Shown: positions 15,315 through 23,640, numbered from the stretch's first letter. The stretch: 39,359 bases of DNA from Holophagaceae bacterium (GCA_017859955.1 JAFNAB010000018.1:1-39359); one strand, 5' to 3'. Made by a program: numbers and translations. The notes: generated by a model not told the origin, from the letters alone.

Positions 15315-15638
15315 TCAAAGGCAATGGGGGTCACGACAGCCGCCACCGCAGCAGTCTTCCCACAGATAGTTGGTGAGGGCCTTCAAACGCTCGAAGCAGG
15401 CGGCGTAGCGAAGGGTGGTTCCCTGGCGCTGGGCCTTCACCAGCCCGGCCTGAACGAGCTCCGAGAGGTGATGACTCAGGGTGGAGCCCGGAATGGCCAT
15501 GCGAGCTTGCAGCTCACCGGCAGGCGTTCCCTCCACAGGCCCCCGCACCACCAGGCGGAGGAGCGCCAGGCGGGCGGGGTGCCCCAGGGGCTTCAGGGCC
15601 TGGGAGAATAGGCGCAACTGGGCATCGGACTCGCTCAT
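15315..15638 (-). CDS. arsR: ArsR-family repressor with C-terminal cysteine site
   Basis: This 107-residue winged-helix repressor has the helix-turn-helix [19 protein letters not shown] and wing QGTTLRYAA. It lacks the CxC of classical ArsR. Instead its cysteines are at the C-terminus: Cys96, Cys97, Cys101 and Cys106 ([13 protein letters not shown]). This resembles the Acidithiobacillus ferrooxidans ArsR, where three C-terminal cysteines bind As(III). ATG 15638 is chosen because the upstream open frame crosses the promoter. It is the first gene of the arsR-acr3-arsC operon; acr3 follows after 11 bases. Confidence 0.88.
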   Translation of the reverse strand: MSESDAQLRLFSQALKPLGHPARLALLRLVVRGPVEGTPAGELQARMAIPGSTLSHHLSELVQAGLVKAQRQGTTLRYAACFERLKALTNYLWEDCCGGGCRDPHCL

Positions 15639-15645
15639 GTCGCTT

Positions 15646-15673
15646 ATTCTAAATTTCCAGAAATATAAAACAA
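15646..15673 (-). promoter_or_regulatory. Promoter of the arsR-acr3-arsC operon
   Basis: On the minus strand, TTGTTT (15673-15668) and TAGAAT (15651-15646) are separated by 16 bases, a good sigma-70-type promoter in an AT-rich pocket. The spacer and -10 contain an imperfect palindrome (ATTTCT-GGAAATTT-AGAATA) that could be the ArsR operator. The -10 lies just 7 bases before ATG 15638, so the message may have a very short leader, or the repressor may start slightly further in. Confidence 0.5.
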
Positions 15674-15699
15674 GCCCCTCCATGGGATACTTTTCCGGT

Positions 15700-16197
15700 A
15701 TGAGCGATCTCCCCTTCCTTGCAGGCTACCCCGAGCACCTCCTGATCCAGGTGCGGGAGCTGATTGCCGCTGAAGGCCTGGGCAAGCTCCTGGAGAATCG
15801 CTACGGAAACAAGCGTCATCCCATCCAGAGCGACAAGGCCCTCCAGTCATACGTCATGGACCTGAAGACCCGCTACATGAAGAACGCCCCGCCCCTGGCG
15901 GGCGTCAGCTACGACAGCACCATCGGCCTCACCCACAACGCCCTGGGCCTCCAGACCAGCGCCAGCCGGGTCCAGGGAGCCCGCCTCAAGGCCAAGGCCC
16001 ATATCCGCATCGCCACGCTCTTCCAGGACGCGCCGGAGCCTTTCCTCCGGATGATCGCCGTGCACGAACTGGCCCATCTCCGGGAGAAGGCCCACGACAA
16101 GGCCTTCTACCAGCTCTGCTGTCACATGGAACCCCACTACCACCAGCTCGAGTTCGACCTGAGGCTTTACCTGACTCATCTCCAGCGGACGGCATAG
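15700..16197 (+). CDS. ygjP: YgjP-type metal-dependent hydrolase (DUF45/WLM-like)
   Basis: This 165-residue protein aligns end to end from memory with E. coli YgjP: a GYPEHLLIQVRELI start, ALGLQTSASRVQGARLKAK, the zinc site AVHELAHLREKAHDKAFY with His122, Glu123 and His126 plus a downstream His, and CCHMEPHYHQLEFDLRLYL. YgjP belongs to the DUF45/M48-related gluzincin group; its physiological substrate is not known. The length and YgjP-like start favour ATG 15700; an in-frame ATG at 15682 is possible. It is transcribed away from arsR, whose promoter lies within about 50 bases. Confidence 0.88.
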   Translation: MSDLPFLAGYPEHLLIQVRELIAAEGLGKLLENRYGNKRHPIQSDKALQSYVMDLKTRYMKNAPPLAGVSYDSTIGLTHNALGLQTSASRVQGARLKAKAHIRIATLFQDAPEPFLRMIAVHELAHLREKAHDKAFYQLCCHMEPHYHQLEFDLRLYLTHLQRTA

Positions 16198-16202
16198 GTT
16201 CA

Positions 16203-16219
16203 GCAGGCCTCTGGCCTGC
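16203..16219 (+). terminator. Hairpin after ygjP
   Basis: GCAGGCC-TCT-GGCCTGC forms a perfect 7-bp GC-rich stem six bases after the ygjP stop. There is no T-run. It may end transcription with Rho or merely stabilise the 3' end; the convergent membrane-protein gene ends at 16319. Confidence 0.4.
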
Positions 16220-16318
16220 CCTGGACAGCCCCGGGTCCCTTTCGAGCACCGCAAACCTTCGCCCTGGGTCACCGGGAGGATCAACGGTGGGCCTTGGGAC
16301 CTGAGAATCAATCCCTGA

Positions 16319-16891
16319 TCACACTTCACCGACTTCAGCGACTTCCGGCTTGGCCAGTTTCCCTAGGAGCCAGAGGGTCAGTGGAACAAGGCTTGTCGCG
16401 TAGACCAGGCCGAACATGAAGGCCAGAGTGCCCCACAGCCAAAGCTTATTCGAGGGGTCCACGGGATTTTTTAGGGCAAACCAGATCCCATAGGTACCCA
16501 GAAGGGTCGGAACGTTGGCAAAGAGCGTGTTGCCCAGCAGAACCATGTGGACCATGCAAAGAGCGAAGGTGACAGGAATCGCGCCGATCATGAAGGCCAG
16601 CTTGGGGTGGATACCCTGCATGATCATGAGCCCGATGACGGTGTAGAGGATGAAACCGTAGATGGGGCCGCAGGCTGCGGAGAGAATCCCGCTGGGAAGG
16701 GTCTTCCAGGTGCCCTGGGAGGCGATGACGATGCTGGCCCCCCAGAAGATGCACCAGACCAACCCGAAACAGGGCGACATCCGCTCAGGATGGATGGGGT
16801 CGTAGTTGAATACGAAGATCCAGACCAGGCAGATGAGGGCCAGACTCGCCGTCACAATACAGCCCAACGTGAAAACGAACTTCTTGTCCAT
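16319..16891 (-). CDS. Multi-pass membrane protein of unknown function
   Basis: This 190-residue protein has about six hydrophobic segments: near residues 5-26, 38-57, 64-86, 93-118, 125-147 and 155-180. Short polar loops and a charged tail (KLAKPEVAEVGEV) follow. A strong AAGGAG ribosome site precedes ATG 16891; an in-frame ATG at 16999 has no such support. I do not recognise the family. It stands alone between convergent ygjP and an AT-rich upstream region, so it probably has its own promoter there. Cysteines occur in the first spans (LGCIVT, LICLVW, SPCFGLVWCIF), but no metal motif is evident. Confidence 0.75.
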   Translation of the reverse strand: MDKKFVFTLGCIVTASLALICLVWIFVFNYDPIHPERMSPCFGLVWCIFWGASIVIASQGTWKTLPSGILSAACGPIYGFILYTVIGLMIMQGIHPKLAFMIGAIPVTFALCMVHMVLLGNTLFANVPTLLGTYGIWFALKNPVDPSNKLWLWGTLAFMFGLVYATSLVPLTLWLLGKLAKPEVAEVGEV

Positions 16892-17231
16892 GAATCGTCT
16901 CCTTGCAGAACGTAGAGGTTGACGAATCCAGGGATTCACCGACTGATTGAGGTTCTGCTTTCCCTCGTGTCCCGGATTCATTAGAAGCAGAAGGCACAAT
17001 GATATTTTTTTGGGGATTAATTAAATATTTATTACATAATTACAGATTCACCACACCCCTGTGGCTTAATGACAACTTCAACAAGACTAAATTATTTAAA
17101 ATATCAACAAAATGCCGATAAGGACTCGATAGCGCCGCAAAATGCACCAATACAGACAGCCGCAGACTTCGCAATCGATGAAAATCACCAATTAACATTT
17201 TAAAAAGTTATAGTCAGCGAATCACTCGCAG
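16892..17231. other. AT-rich non-coding spacer
   Basis: About 340 bases between the membrane-protein gene and the alcohol dehydrogenase gene. The part from 16990 to 17215 is strikingly AT-rich (runs such as ATTAATTAAATATTTATTACATAA) against a GC-rich background. I see no open frame with coding character. It should contain the promoter of the minus-strand membrane-protein gene and the terminator of the dehydrogenase operon, although no T-tailed hairpin is clear. An H-NS-like silenced or recently acquired patch is possible. Confidence 0.5.
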
Positions 17232-18326
17232 TCAGGGATGCACAATCGCCTTCAGCACGCGCCCCTTTTCCGAATCCTCCACCGCCTGGTTCAACTGCTC
17301 CAGGGGATAGGATTTGAGCATCCGGTCAAAGGGGAAGCGGCCCATCCGGTAGAGTTCGATCAGTTGGGGGATGAAGATATCCGGATTGGAATCCCCTTCC
17401 ACGATGCCCTTGATGGTGCGGGCATCCAGGATGGTGGCCATTTCCAGCGAAACTTCCACACCGGGCCCCGCGACCCCGATGAGCCCGCAGGTCCCGCCGA
17501 CCCGGATGCAGTCCACGGCTTGACGGAAGACCTTGGGGAGCGCGGTGCATTCCAGGGAGAAGTCGGCGCCCTGGCCGGTCAATTGCCGGATGACCTCCAC
17601 CGCATTCTGCTCCAGGGAGTTGATGGCGTGGGTCGCCCCCAATTCCAGAGCCAGCTCCAGGCGCGCAGGGACCACATCGACGGCCATGATGGTCCCGCAG
17701 CCCACCGCCGCGGCCGCCAGGATGGCGCTCATCCCCACGGAACCGGCCCCGAATACGGCGATGGAGGAGCCGATGGGAGGCTTCAGGGAGTTCATCACGC
17801 CCCCGGCCCCGGTCTGGACACCGCAACCCAGAGGGCCGAGGATCTCAAGCCGCACATCCCTGCGCACCTTGACCACATTCCGCTCCGCCGCCAGGGCGTG
17901 GCTGGCGAAGGAGGACTGACCGAAGAAGGAGCCATGGATGATTTCATCCCCCTTGCAAAGGGTGGTGGAACCATCGGACCTGACCCCGGCGACATTGCTG
18001 GGCAGGAAGCTGGGACAGTGGCTCGGCATCCCCTGGAGACAGGCGGGACAGGCCCCACACGTGAGAAAACTCAGGACCACATGGTCCCCGGGTTTGACCT
18101 TGGTGACCCGGGCGCCGACCTTTTCGACCACCCCGGCCCCCTCGTGGCCGAACACCGCCGGCAGGGGCGCGGGAATGAACTGGTCCCGGGCCACGAGATC
18201 GGTGTGACAGACCCCGGTGCCCACGATGCGGACCAGGACTTCGTGGTCCCTGGGCTCATCGAGGTCCAGTTCCTCCAACAGGAAGGCTCCCCCCCGCTCC
18301 CGAATGACTGCGGCCTTGATCTTCAC
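17232..18326 (-). CDS. Zinc-dependent alcohol dehydrogenase, aryl/benzyl-alcohol type
   Basis: This 364-residue medium-chain dehydrogenase oxidises an alcohol to its aldehyde with NAD. The catalytic zinc ligands are Cys40 (TGVCHTD), His61-Glu62 (GHEGAG) and the Cys of LGCGVQTG. The structural zinc cysteines are 90, 93, 96 and 104. The Rossmann fold shows VFGAGSVGMSAILAA and MAVDVVPARL. Overall it resembles the XylB/aryl-alcohol dehydrogenase subgroup, including PLGCGVQTGAGGVMNSL. It lies 55 bases downstream of an aldehyde dehydrogenase in an operon with a sigma-54 promoter and a divergent XylR-like activator, which supports an aromatic or other inducing alcohol as substrate. It is cytoplasmic. 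Confidence 0.9.
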   Translation of the reverse strand: MKIKAAVIRERGGAFLLEELDLDEPRDHEVLVRIVGTGVCHTDLVARDQFIPAPLPAVFGHEGAGVVEKVGARVTKVKPGDHVVLSFLTCGACPACLQGMPSHCPSFLPSNVAGVRSDGSTTLCKGDEIIHGSFFGQSSFASHALAAERNVVKVRRDVRLEILGPLGCGVQTGAGGVMNSLKPPIGSSIAVFGAGSVGMSAILAAAAVGCGTIMAVDVVPARLELALELGATHAINSLEQNAVEVIRQLTGQGADFSLECTALPKVFRQAVDCIRVGGTCGLIGVAGPGVEVSLEMATILDARTIKGIVEGDSNPDIFIPQLIELYRMGRFPFDRMLKSYPLEQLNQAVEDSEKGRVLKAIVHP

Positions 18327-18381
18327 GGCGTTTCCTCCTGGAATGGGCCCGATGGCATGAGAACAGGGCTGAAACAGGGGC

Positions 18382-19866
18382 TCAGGGAGCGATCACGGTC
18401 GACTTCACCTGGGTGTAGTAATGGAGGGCCTCCGGTCCGTACTCCCGGCCGAAGCCCGACTGCTTGTAACCCCCGAAGGGCACGGAGGGATCCAGGATGG
18501 CCCAGCCGTTCACCCACACGATCCCGGCCTTGAGGCGGGCACTGACCCGATGGACCCGGGAGATGTCCCGGGTGTGGAGGCCCGCAGCGAGCCCGAACAC
18601 CGTGCTATTGGCCAGCGCGATGGCCTCCTCCTCCGTATCGAAGGCCTGGACCGTGAGGACGGGCCCGAAGATCTCCTCCTGCACGAGCCGGGACTGGTTC
18701 GTCACGTGGGTGACCACCGTGGGCGGGAAATAGAAGCCACCCTCCTTCTCGATCCGCTGACCACCGACGGCGAGGGTGGCCCCCTCCTCCAGGGCGATGC
18801 GGCAGTAGTCCTCCGAGGTGGCCCGCTGCTTGGCACTGACCATGGGCCCCACCACCGTGGCAGGGTCGAAGGGGTCCCCAAGGGGGATGTGGGGCAGCGC
18901 GCCCACCAGGGCGCCCACCACGGCGTCGTGGAGAGGCCTGGCCACCAGGAGGCGGGTCCCGGCCATGCAGAACTGCCCCGTATTGAAGATGAAGCCCTGG
19001 ATGGCAGCCCCCACGGCCCTTTCCACATCGGCGTCCTCGAAGATGATGTGCCCGGACTTCCCTCCCAGCTCCAGAGTCGTGGGCTTGATGCACTCCCCGG
19101 CGACCCGGGCCACCTCGCGGCCGATGTCCGTGGAACCGGTGAAGGCGATCTTGTCGATGCCGGGGTGCCGGGCCATGGCATCTCCGATCCGGGCACCGGG
19201 CCCGGTGATCACATTGACGACCCCGGCGGGGATGCCCGCCTCCGCAAAGATCTCGGCCATCAGCAGGGCACTCAGGGGGGTGTCACTGGCTGGCTTGTGG
19301 ACGATGGTGTTGCCCGCGGCGAGGGCGGGGGCCAGCTTGTTGTTGGACAGGATCAGGGGGAAGTTGAAGGGCGTGATGGCCCCGATGACCCCCAGGGGCT
19401 CCCGGCAGATATAGGCCCTGGCCCCTCCAGGCACCTCGCGGTAAGCGCCTTCCTTCAACTGGGCCTGGGCGGCGTAATACTCGTAGGTCTCGATGACCGT
19501 AGCCACATCGACGATACGACTGAAGGTCACGGGCTTGCCCACATCGACACTCTCGGTGGCCACCAGCTCCTCCGTGCGGCGGCGCATGACCTCGGCCACC
19601 CGCAGCAGGATCCGGGCCCGCTCCCGACCGCTCATCCGGGCCCAGTCACCCTCATCGAAGGCCTTCCGGGCAGCCAGCACCGCCGCATCCAGATCCTCGA
19701 TCCCAGCGTCGGCCACCGAGGTGATGACCTTGCCGGTGGAGGGATCCAGGACCTCCCGGCGCTGCCCGCTCCGGGCCTCCAGCCACTGGCCGCCGATGAA
19801 GAGCCTTCGGGGCTCGATCAAAGGCCTGACGATGGGTTGCGCTACGGACACCTGGGCCTCGGACAC
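18382..19866 (-). CDS. NAD(P)-dependent aldehyde dehydrogenase
   Basis: This 494-residue member of the classical ALDH superfamily has Glu266 in TLELGGKSGH as general base, Cys300 in NTGQFCMAGTR as nucleophile, the NAD-binding GSTDIGREVA, the ITPFNFPL oxyanion segment and the EEIFGPVLTVQAFDTEEEA block. It would oxidise the aldehyde made by the neighbouring alcohol dehydrogenase to the acid. It is the first gene of the two-gene operon and starts about 50 bases from the predicted sigma-54 transcription start. Substrate choice (benzaldehyde, other aryl or aliphatic aldehydes) is inferred only from the regulator type. Confidence 0.92.
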   Translation of the reverse strand: MSEAQVSVAQPIVRPLIEPRRLFIGGQWLEARSGQRREVLDPSTGKVITSVADAGIEDLDAAVLAARKAFDEGDWARMSGRERARILLRVAEVMRRRTEELVATESVDVGKPVTFSRIVDVATVIETYEYYAAQAQLKEGAYREVPGGARAYICREPLGVIGAITPFNFPLILSNNKLAPALAAGNTIVHKPASDTPLSALLMAEIFAEAGIPAGVVNVITGPGARIGDAMARHPGIDKIAFTGSTDIGREVARVAGECIKPTTLELGGKSGHIIFEDADVERAVGAAIQGFIFNTGQFCMAGTRLLVARPLHDAVVGALVGALPHIPLGDPFDPATVVGPMVSAKQRATSEDYCRIALEEGATLAVGGQRIEKEGGFYFPPTVVTHVTNQSRLVQEEIFGPVLTVQAFDTEEEAIALANSTVFGLAAGLHTRDISRVHRVSARLKAGIVWVNGWAILDPSVPFGGYKQSGFGREYGPEALHYYTQVKSTVIAP

Positions 19867-19927
19867 ACCTGCCTCCTATGAAGAGCGTGGATATCCCCTG
19901 ATGGAATATGAATTGATAAAACAACAG

Positions 19928-19943
19928 AGCAATGTCAGTGCCA
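19928..19943 (-). promoter_or_regulatory. Sigma-54 (-24/-12) promoter of the ALDH-ADH operon
   Basis: The minus strand reads TGGCAC-TGACA-TTGCT, an exact -24/-12 match to the RpoN consensus TGGCAC-N5-TTGCW. Transcription should start near 19917, leaving a leader of about 50 bases before the aldehyde dehydrogenase ATG at 19866. Such promoters need an AAA+ activator, which is encoded divergently at 20137. Confidence 0.85.
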
Positions 19944-20068
19944 AAGATATCAACAGCCCCAGCCGGTCCCCATCCAAATATCAAACATAGGCATATACCC
20001 ATGTTACAAACCGAGCCGGGAAAAGATCCCAACCCAGGCCCCCCATAAATTCATTCAAATTTAACTCT

Positions 20069-20119
20069 TTGATCAATTTCGCCCCCCGGCATCCCATTTT
20101 GCTTTTACCATTTGCTCAA
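20069..20119. promoter_or_regulatory. Pair of XylR/DmpR-like upstream activator sites
   Basis: TTGATCAA at 20069-20076 and TTGCTCAA at 20112-20119 match halves of the XylR/DmpR upstream sequence consensus (TTGATCAATTGATCAA). They are 43 bases apart, close to four helical turns, and sit roughly 150-200 bases upstream of the predicted sigma-54 start. This is the spacing at which such activators bind and loop. They also lie just upstream of the regulator's own start, so autoregulation is possible. Confidence 0.6.
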
Positions 20120-20136
20120 ATCCCAGGAATGAAGCC

Positions 20137-21897
20137 ATGGCAGAACTCCTCCGCAGTCCCCTTGCCTCGGACCAGCGTCTGGCAGGCACCCTTCTTCTGA
20201 CCTCGCGGGGACAGGAGAGCACGGAGCAGAGACCCAACGTGCGGGATCTCGCCGAAAGCATCTCCTTCTCACCGGAGGAAGGGCGAATCTGGCTCCATGA
20301 CCGTCGGGTGATTCTGATGCAGAGCGCCGGCCTGGGGGCGATGCGGCGGGAACTCATCGCCCACCTGGGCGAAGCCAAGGCCAGGGGGCTCCTCACCCGC
20401 CTGGGCTACGGGGAAGGAGTCCGCGACGCCGAGTACGTCCGGGAGCGCTGGCCCCATACGGACCCGGTCTCCATGCTTCTGGCAGGGGCCAAGCTCCACG
20501 CCCTGGAGGGGATGGTGAAGGTGGAGCCTGTCCAGCTGAGCTTCGATGCCCAAAGTGGCACCTACTCCGGCGAATTCCTGCACCACCACTCCGCCGAGGC
20601 CGACGAGGCCATCGCCACCCAGGGCCTGCTCCGGGAACCGGCCTGCTGGGGACTGGTGGGCCATGTCATCGGCTACGTCAGCACCCTGCTGGGGAAGCTC
20701 ATCATTTTCCGGGAGGTGGAGTGCCGGGCCCAGGGAGCGGCGGTCTGCCGGATTGTGGGGCGTCCGGCCGAGGAGTGGGAGGATGTGGAGGAGGACCTCC
20801 AGTACCTGAATGCCGAAGGCTTCGTCAGCTCCACGGCCTTCGGCGTGCCCCAGTCCAAGGAAGCCGCCAGCCTGCCGGAGCTGGAGGATGAGAACACGCG
20901 GCAGATGGTGGGCATTTCCTCAGCCTTCAACGCTGCCTGCCACCTGCTTCGGAAGGTGGCCCCCACCCGCGCCACCGTGCTCTTCACGGGTGAATCCGGA
21001 GTGGGCAAGGAACTCTTCGCCCATATGCTCCATGAGATCAGCCACCGGAGCCAGGGTCCCTTCATCTCCATCAACTGCGCGGCCATCCCGGAGTCCCTGG
21101 TGGAATCCGAACTCTTCGGGGTTGAGCGGGGTGCCTTCACCGGAGCCAGCACCTCCCGGCCCGGTCGTTTCGAGCGGGCCCACCGGGGCACCCTCTTCCT
21201 GGATGAGATCGGAACCCTGAGCCTCACCTCCCAGGGCAAGCTGCTGCGGGCCATCCAGGAGGGCGTCATCGAGCGGGTGGGCGGAACGGAGGTGATCAAA
21301 GTGGATGTGCGGGTCGTGGCCGCCACCAACGTCGAGCTCCAGGAGGCCGTCCACCAGGGCCATTTCCGGCAGGATCTCTACTTCCGCCTGAATGTCTTTC
21401 CGATCCACCTACCCCCACTTCGGGAGCGCCGGGATGACATCCCCCTGCTGATGACCTGCTTCCTGCGGCGCTTCAACACTCTCCATGACCGCAAGGTCCC
21501 GGGTTTCACCTCCCGGGCCGTGCGCGCCCTCCTGAACTATGGCTTCCCGGGCAACATCCGTGAGCTCCAGAACCTGGTGGAGCGGGGTGTCATTGCGGTG
21601 GAGGACAACGAGCTCATCGATATCTCCCACCTCTTCCGCAGCGAGCCCCTGCCCCGGGATCTGGTGTTCTCCGTGGGAAGCGGAGGGAGCCTGGCGGATC
21701 GGGATGAGCCCTCCCGCCCCAGCCTCCTGGACCATCTGGCCGCCTGGGGACCGGGGAGTGCGTGCAGCCTGGAGGCCATGGAGGCGCGGCTGCTCCAGGA
21801 GGCCGTGGAGCGGAGCAAGGGCAACCTCTCGGCGGCGGCCCGGCTCCTGGGCATCTCCAGGCCCCAGCTGGCCTACCGGCTCAAGAAGAGGCCCTGA
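20137..21897 (+). CDS. XylR/DmpR-type sigma-54-dependent activator
   Basis: This 586-residue protein has the full XylR/DmpR layout. An N-terminal XylR_N sensor (about 30-120) is followed by a V4R zinc-type domain (about 140-215) ending REVECRAQGAAVCRIVGRPAEEW, very like DmpR. A linker leads to the AAA+ domain with Walker A GESGVGKE (near 285), GAFTGA (near 332), Walker B GTLFLDEIG (near 351) and FPGNIRELQN, and a C-terminal Fis-type helix-turn-helix (about 555-585) closes the protein. In XylR and DmpR the sensor binds toluene/benzyl alcohol or phenols directly, without phosphorylation. It is divergent from the ALDH-ADH operon and ideally placed to drive the sigma-54 promoter there. Its end overlaps hydF by 17 bases. 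Confidence 0.92.
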   Translation: MAELLRSPLASDQRLAGTLLLTSRGQESTEQRPNVRDLAESISFSPEEGRIWLHDRRVILMQSAGLGAMRRELIAHLGEAKARGLLTRLGYGEGVRDAEYVRERWPHTDPVSMLLAGAKLHALEGMVKVEPVQLSFDAQSGTYSGEFLHHHSAEADEAIATQGLLREPACWGLVGHVIGYVSTLLGKLIIFREVECRAQGAAVCRIVGRPAEEWEDVEEDLQYLNAEGFVSSTAFGVPQSKEAASLPELEDENTRQMVGISSAFNAACHLLRKVAPTRATVLFTGESGVGKELFAHMLHEISHRSQGPFISINCAAIPESLVESELFGVERGAFTGASTSRPGRFERAHRGTLFLDEIGTLSLTSQGKLLRAIQEGVIERVGGTEVIKVDVRVVAATNVELQEAVHQGHFRQDLYFRLNVFPIHLPPLRERRDDIPLLMTCFLRRFNTLHDRKVPGFTSRAVRALLNYGFPGNIRELQNLVERGVIAVEDNELIDISHLFRSEPLPRDLVFSVGSGGSLADRDEPSRPSLLDHLAAWGPGSACSLEAMEARLLQEAVERSKGNLSAAARLLGISRPQLAYRLKKRP

Positions 21898-23107
21898 GGG
21901 CCTCCAGAGCCTCCGGGAAGGGACCTAGGGCACGCTCGAAGATGCCCAGGGAGTATGCGATGGTGAGCCCGTAGTTGGTCATGGGCACCCCGGCGGCCTT
22001 GGCCCGGTGGATGCGGCTCAGCATCTCCCGGCGATTGCCGGTGCAGTTGCCGCAATGTATTATCAATTTATATTCACTCAAATCCTGAGGAAAATCCCGC
22101 CCCTGGGTGTGCTCGAAATCCAGCTTGGCGCCGACGTACTGGGTGAGCCAGCGGGGGATCTTGACCCGGCCGATGTCCTCCCCCACGGGGTGATGGGCGC
22201 AGGTCTCGGCGATGAGGATGCGGTCGCCCCCCTTGAGCTTCTCGATGCCCAGGGTGCCCCGGACCTGCTCGGTCAATTCGCCCTGGAAGCGGCTCATGAG
22301 GATGCTGAAGGAGGTCATGGGGACCTCCCGGGGCACATCGGCGGCCACCTTGAGGAAGGCCTGGGAGTCGGTCACCACCAGGGCCGGGGGCGTTTTCAGA
22401 CGGTCCAGGGCCCGGCGCAGCTCCCGCTCCTGGCACACCAGGGACAGGGATTCGCCGTCCAGGAGGTCCCGGATCGTCATGACCTGGGGAAGGATCAGGC
22501 GCCCCTTGGGGGCCTCCTTGTCCACGGGCACCACCAGCACCGCCACTTCGCCCGGGGGCACCAGATCCGCCACCAGACGCCGGTTGTCGAAGAAGTCCGC
22601 CGGAGCCAGGCGCAGCAGCCCCTCCCGCACATCCAGGATCCCGGCCCCAGTGGAGGCGGAGACCACCACCACCCGGGCGCCCTTGGCGCTCAGGTCGGCC
22701 TGCTCCTCGGGACTGGCAATCCTGAGATCCGCCTTGTTGAAGACCACCAGCACCGGAACCTTCCGGGCCTTCAGCTCCTCCAGCAGGCCTTCCTCGAAGG
22801 CCCCCCAGGCCCCGGCCTCGGTAACGATCACCCCCAGGTCCACCCGTTCGAAGACGGCCTTGGTGCGCTCGATACGGAGCTCTCCCAGGGCCCCTTCGTC
22901 ATCTACCCCGGCCGTATCCACGAAGAGTACCGGCCCCAGGGGCAGCAGCTCCATGGGTTTCTCCACCGGATCGGTGGTGGTGCCCGCAAAGGCCGAGACG
23001 ATGGAGACCTGCTGGCGGGTGATGGCGTTCAGGAGCGAGGACTTGCCCACGTTCCGGCGACCGAAGAGGCCGATGTGCAGGCGGAGGGACTTGGGGGTGG
23101 ACTGCAT
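21881..23107 (-). CDS. hydF: [FeFe]-hydrogenase maturation GTPase HydF
   Basis: This 408-residue protein matches HydF, the scaffold that carries the 2Fe precursor of the H-cluster and delivers it to the hydrogenase. The N-terminal GTPase has the P-loop GRRNVGKSS (16-24), switch GTTTDPVEK, DTAGVDD and NKAD. A dimerisation region follows, and the C-terminal 4Fe-4S domain has TCAHHP (Cys303, His305) and HCGNCTGNRREM near residues 350-357, the family's CxH...CxxC cluster site. HydE, HydG and the hydrogenase itself are not in this window. Upstream on the same strand, across a repeat-rich spacer, are a HAD hydrolase and aspartase. Confidence 0.93.
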   Translation of the reverse strand: MQSTPKSLRLHIGLFGRRNVGKSSLLNAITRQQVSIVSAFAGTTTDPVEKPMELLPLGPVLFVDTAGVDDEGALGELRIERTKAVFERVDLGVIVTEAGAWGAFEEGLLEELKARKVPVLVVFNKADLRIASPEEQADLSAKGARVVVVSASTGAGILDVREGLLRLAPADFFDNRRLVADLVPPGEVAVLVVPVDKEAPKGRLILPQVMTIRDLLDGESLSLVCQERELRRALDRLKTPPALVVTDSQAFLKVAADVPREVPMTSFSILMSRFQGELTEQVRGTLGIEKLKGGDRILIAETCAHHPVGEDIGRVKIPRWLTQYVGAKLDFEHTQGRDFPQDLSEYKLIIHCGNCTGNRREMLSRIHRAKAAGVPMTNYGLTIAYSLGIFERALGPFPEALEALRASS

Positions 23108-23140
23108 GGGGGACCTTTGGATGGAGAAGCGGAGAGATGC

Positions 23141-23169
23141 TCACGCGGAGACGCGGAGGCGCGGAGTCC
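23141..23169. repeat. CGCGGAGG-type repeat, copy 1
   Basis: TCACGCGGAGACGCGGAGG followed by CGCGGAG. It is the near reverse complement of 23615-23640 and closely related to both arms at 38470-38536, differing in the order of the CGCGGAGG and CGCGGAGA units. Confidence 0.65.
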
Positions 23170-23383
23170 AGGAGGCCCGACACCCATAACAGTATCCCCG
23201 GCAAAGTGTCGGATGACATCCATCCCTCGGCGGATGCCATTACAGGAGCCGGAGGTTTGTAGCCGTTCAGCTCGAGGACCGAGGATCGGGCTTTCCATGA
23301 GGAGAAAAGCATGTCGGCCGCGGATGAATTGGATGCACGCGGATGCCAGATCGAAGAGGCCCCACCTGGGCACCTGGGGCTGG

Positions 23384-23447
23384 TTCAGCAAGGGAGAGGG
23401 AGGTGGAGGCACGCATACGTGCCATAGCCTCCCTCTCCCTTGCTGAA
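23384..23447. repeat. Perfect 20-bp inverted repeat (large hairpin)
   Basis: Arm 23384-23403 (TTCAGCAAGGGAGAGGGAGG) is the exact reverse complement of 23428-23447, and the loop contains a second stem, GGCACG-CATA-CGTGCC (23408-23423). It is followed directly by GC-rich hairpins (GGCGGC-TTC-GCCGTCC; CCCCGC-CTT-GCGGGG). It may be a REP-like element or a strong transcription stop between aspA/HAD and hydF. Confidence 0.7.
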
Positions 23448-23614
23448 CGCGGGCGGCTTCGCCGTCCGCCCCCGCCTTGCGGGGCAGACCCAGGTTCCCC
23501 GCCCGTAGACCATTTCTTTATCGGCGTTTATCTCATTTATCTGCGGCCGATTCTCATTTTCCCGCGGATACGATTCCATGACGAAGTCCTGAACGCCTAC
23601 GGAGGTCTTTCTCC

Positions 23615-23640
23615 CTCCGCGTCTCCGCGCCTCCGCGTGA
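23615..23640. repeat. CGCGGAGG-type repeat, copy 2 (inverted)
   Basis: CTCCGCGTCTCCGCGCCTCC then GCGTGA, the inverted counterpart of 23141-23169. It sits just 8 bases after the end of the HAD hydrolase gene (minus strand), so it would lie in the 3' end of that transcript. Confidence 0.65.

Noticed and set aside
22007-23446. Long plus-strand open frame antisense to hydF
   Set aside because: It has His/Gly/Gln-rich composition with no domain, and hydF on the other strand shows a full set of GTPase and Fe-S motifs. High GC creates such antisense frames throughout the window (also 18421-19881, 28464-29906 and 31268-33343).
23141-23640. CRISPR array
   Set aside because: The repeats are inverted, irregularly spaced and few, with no uniform spacers and no cas genes nearby.
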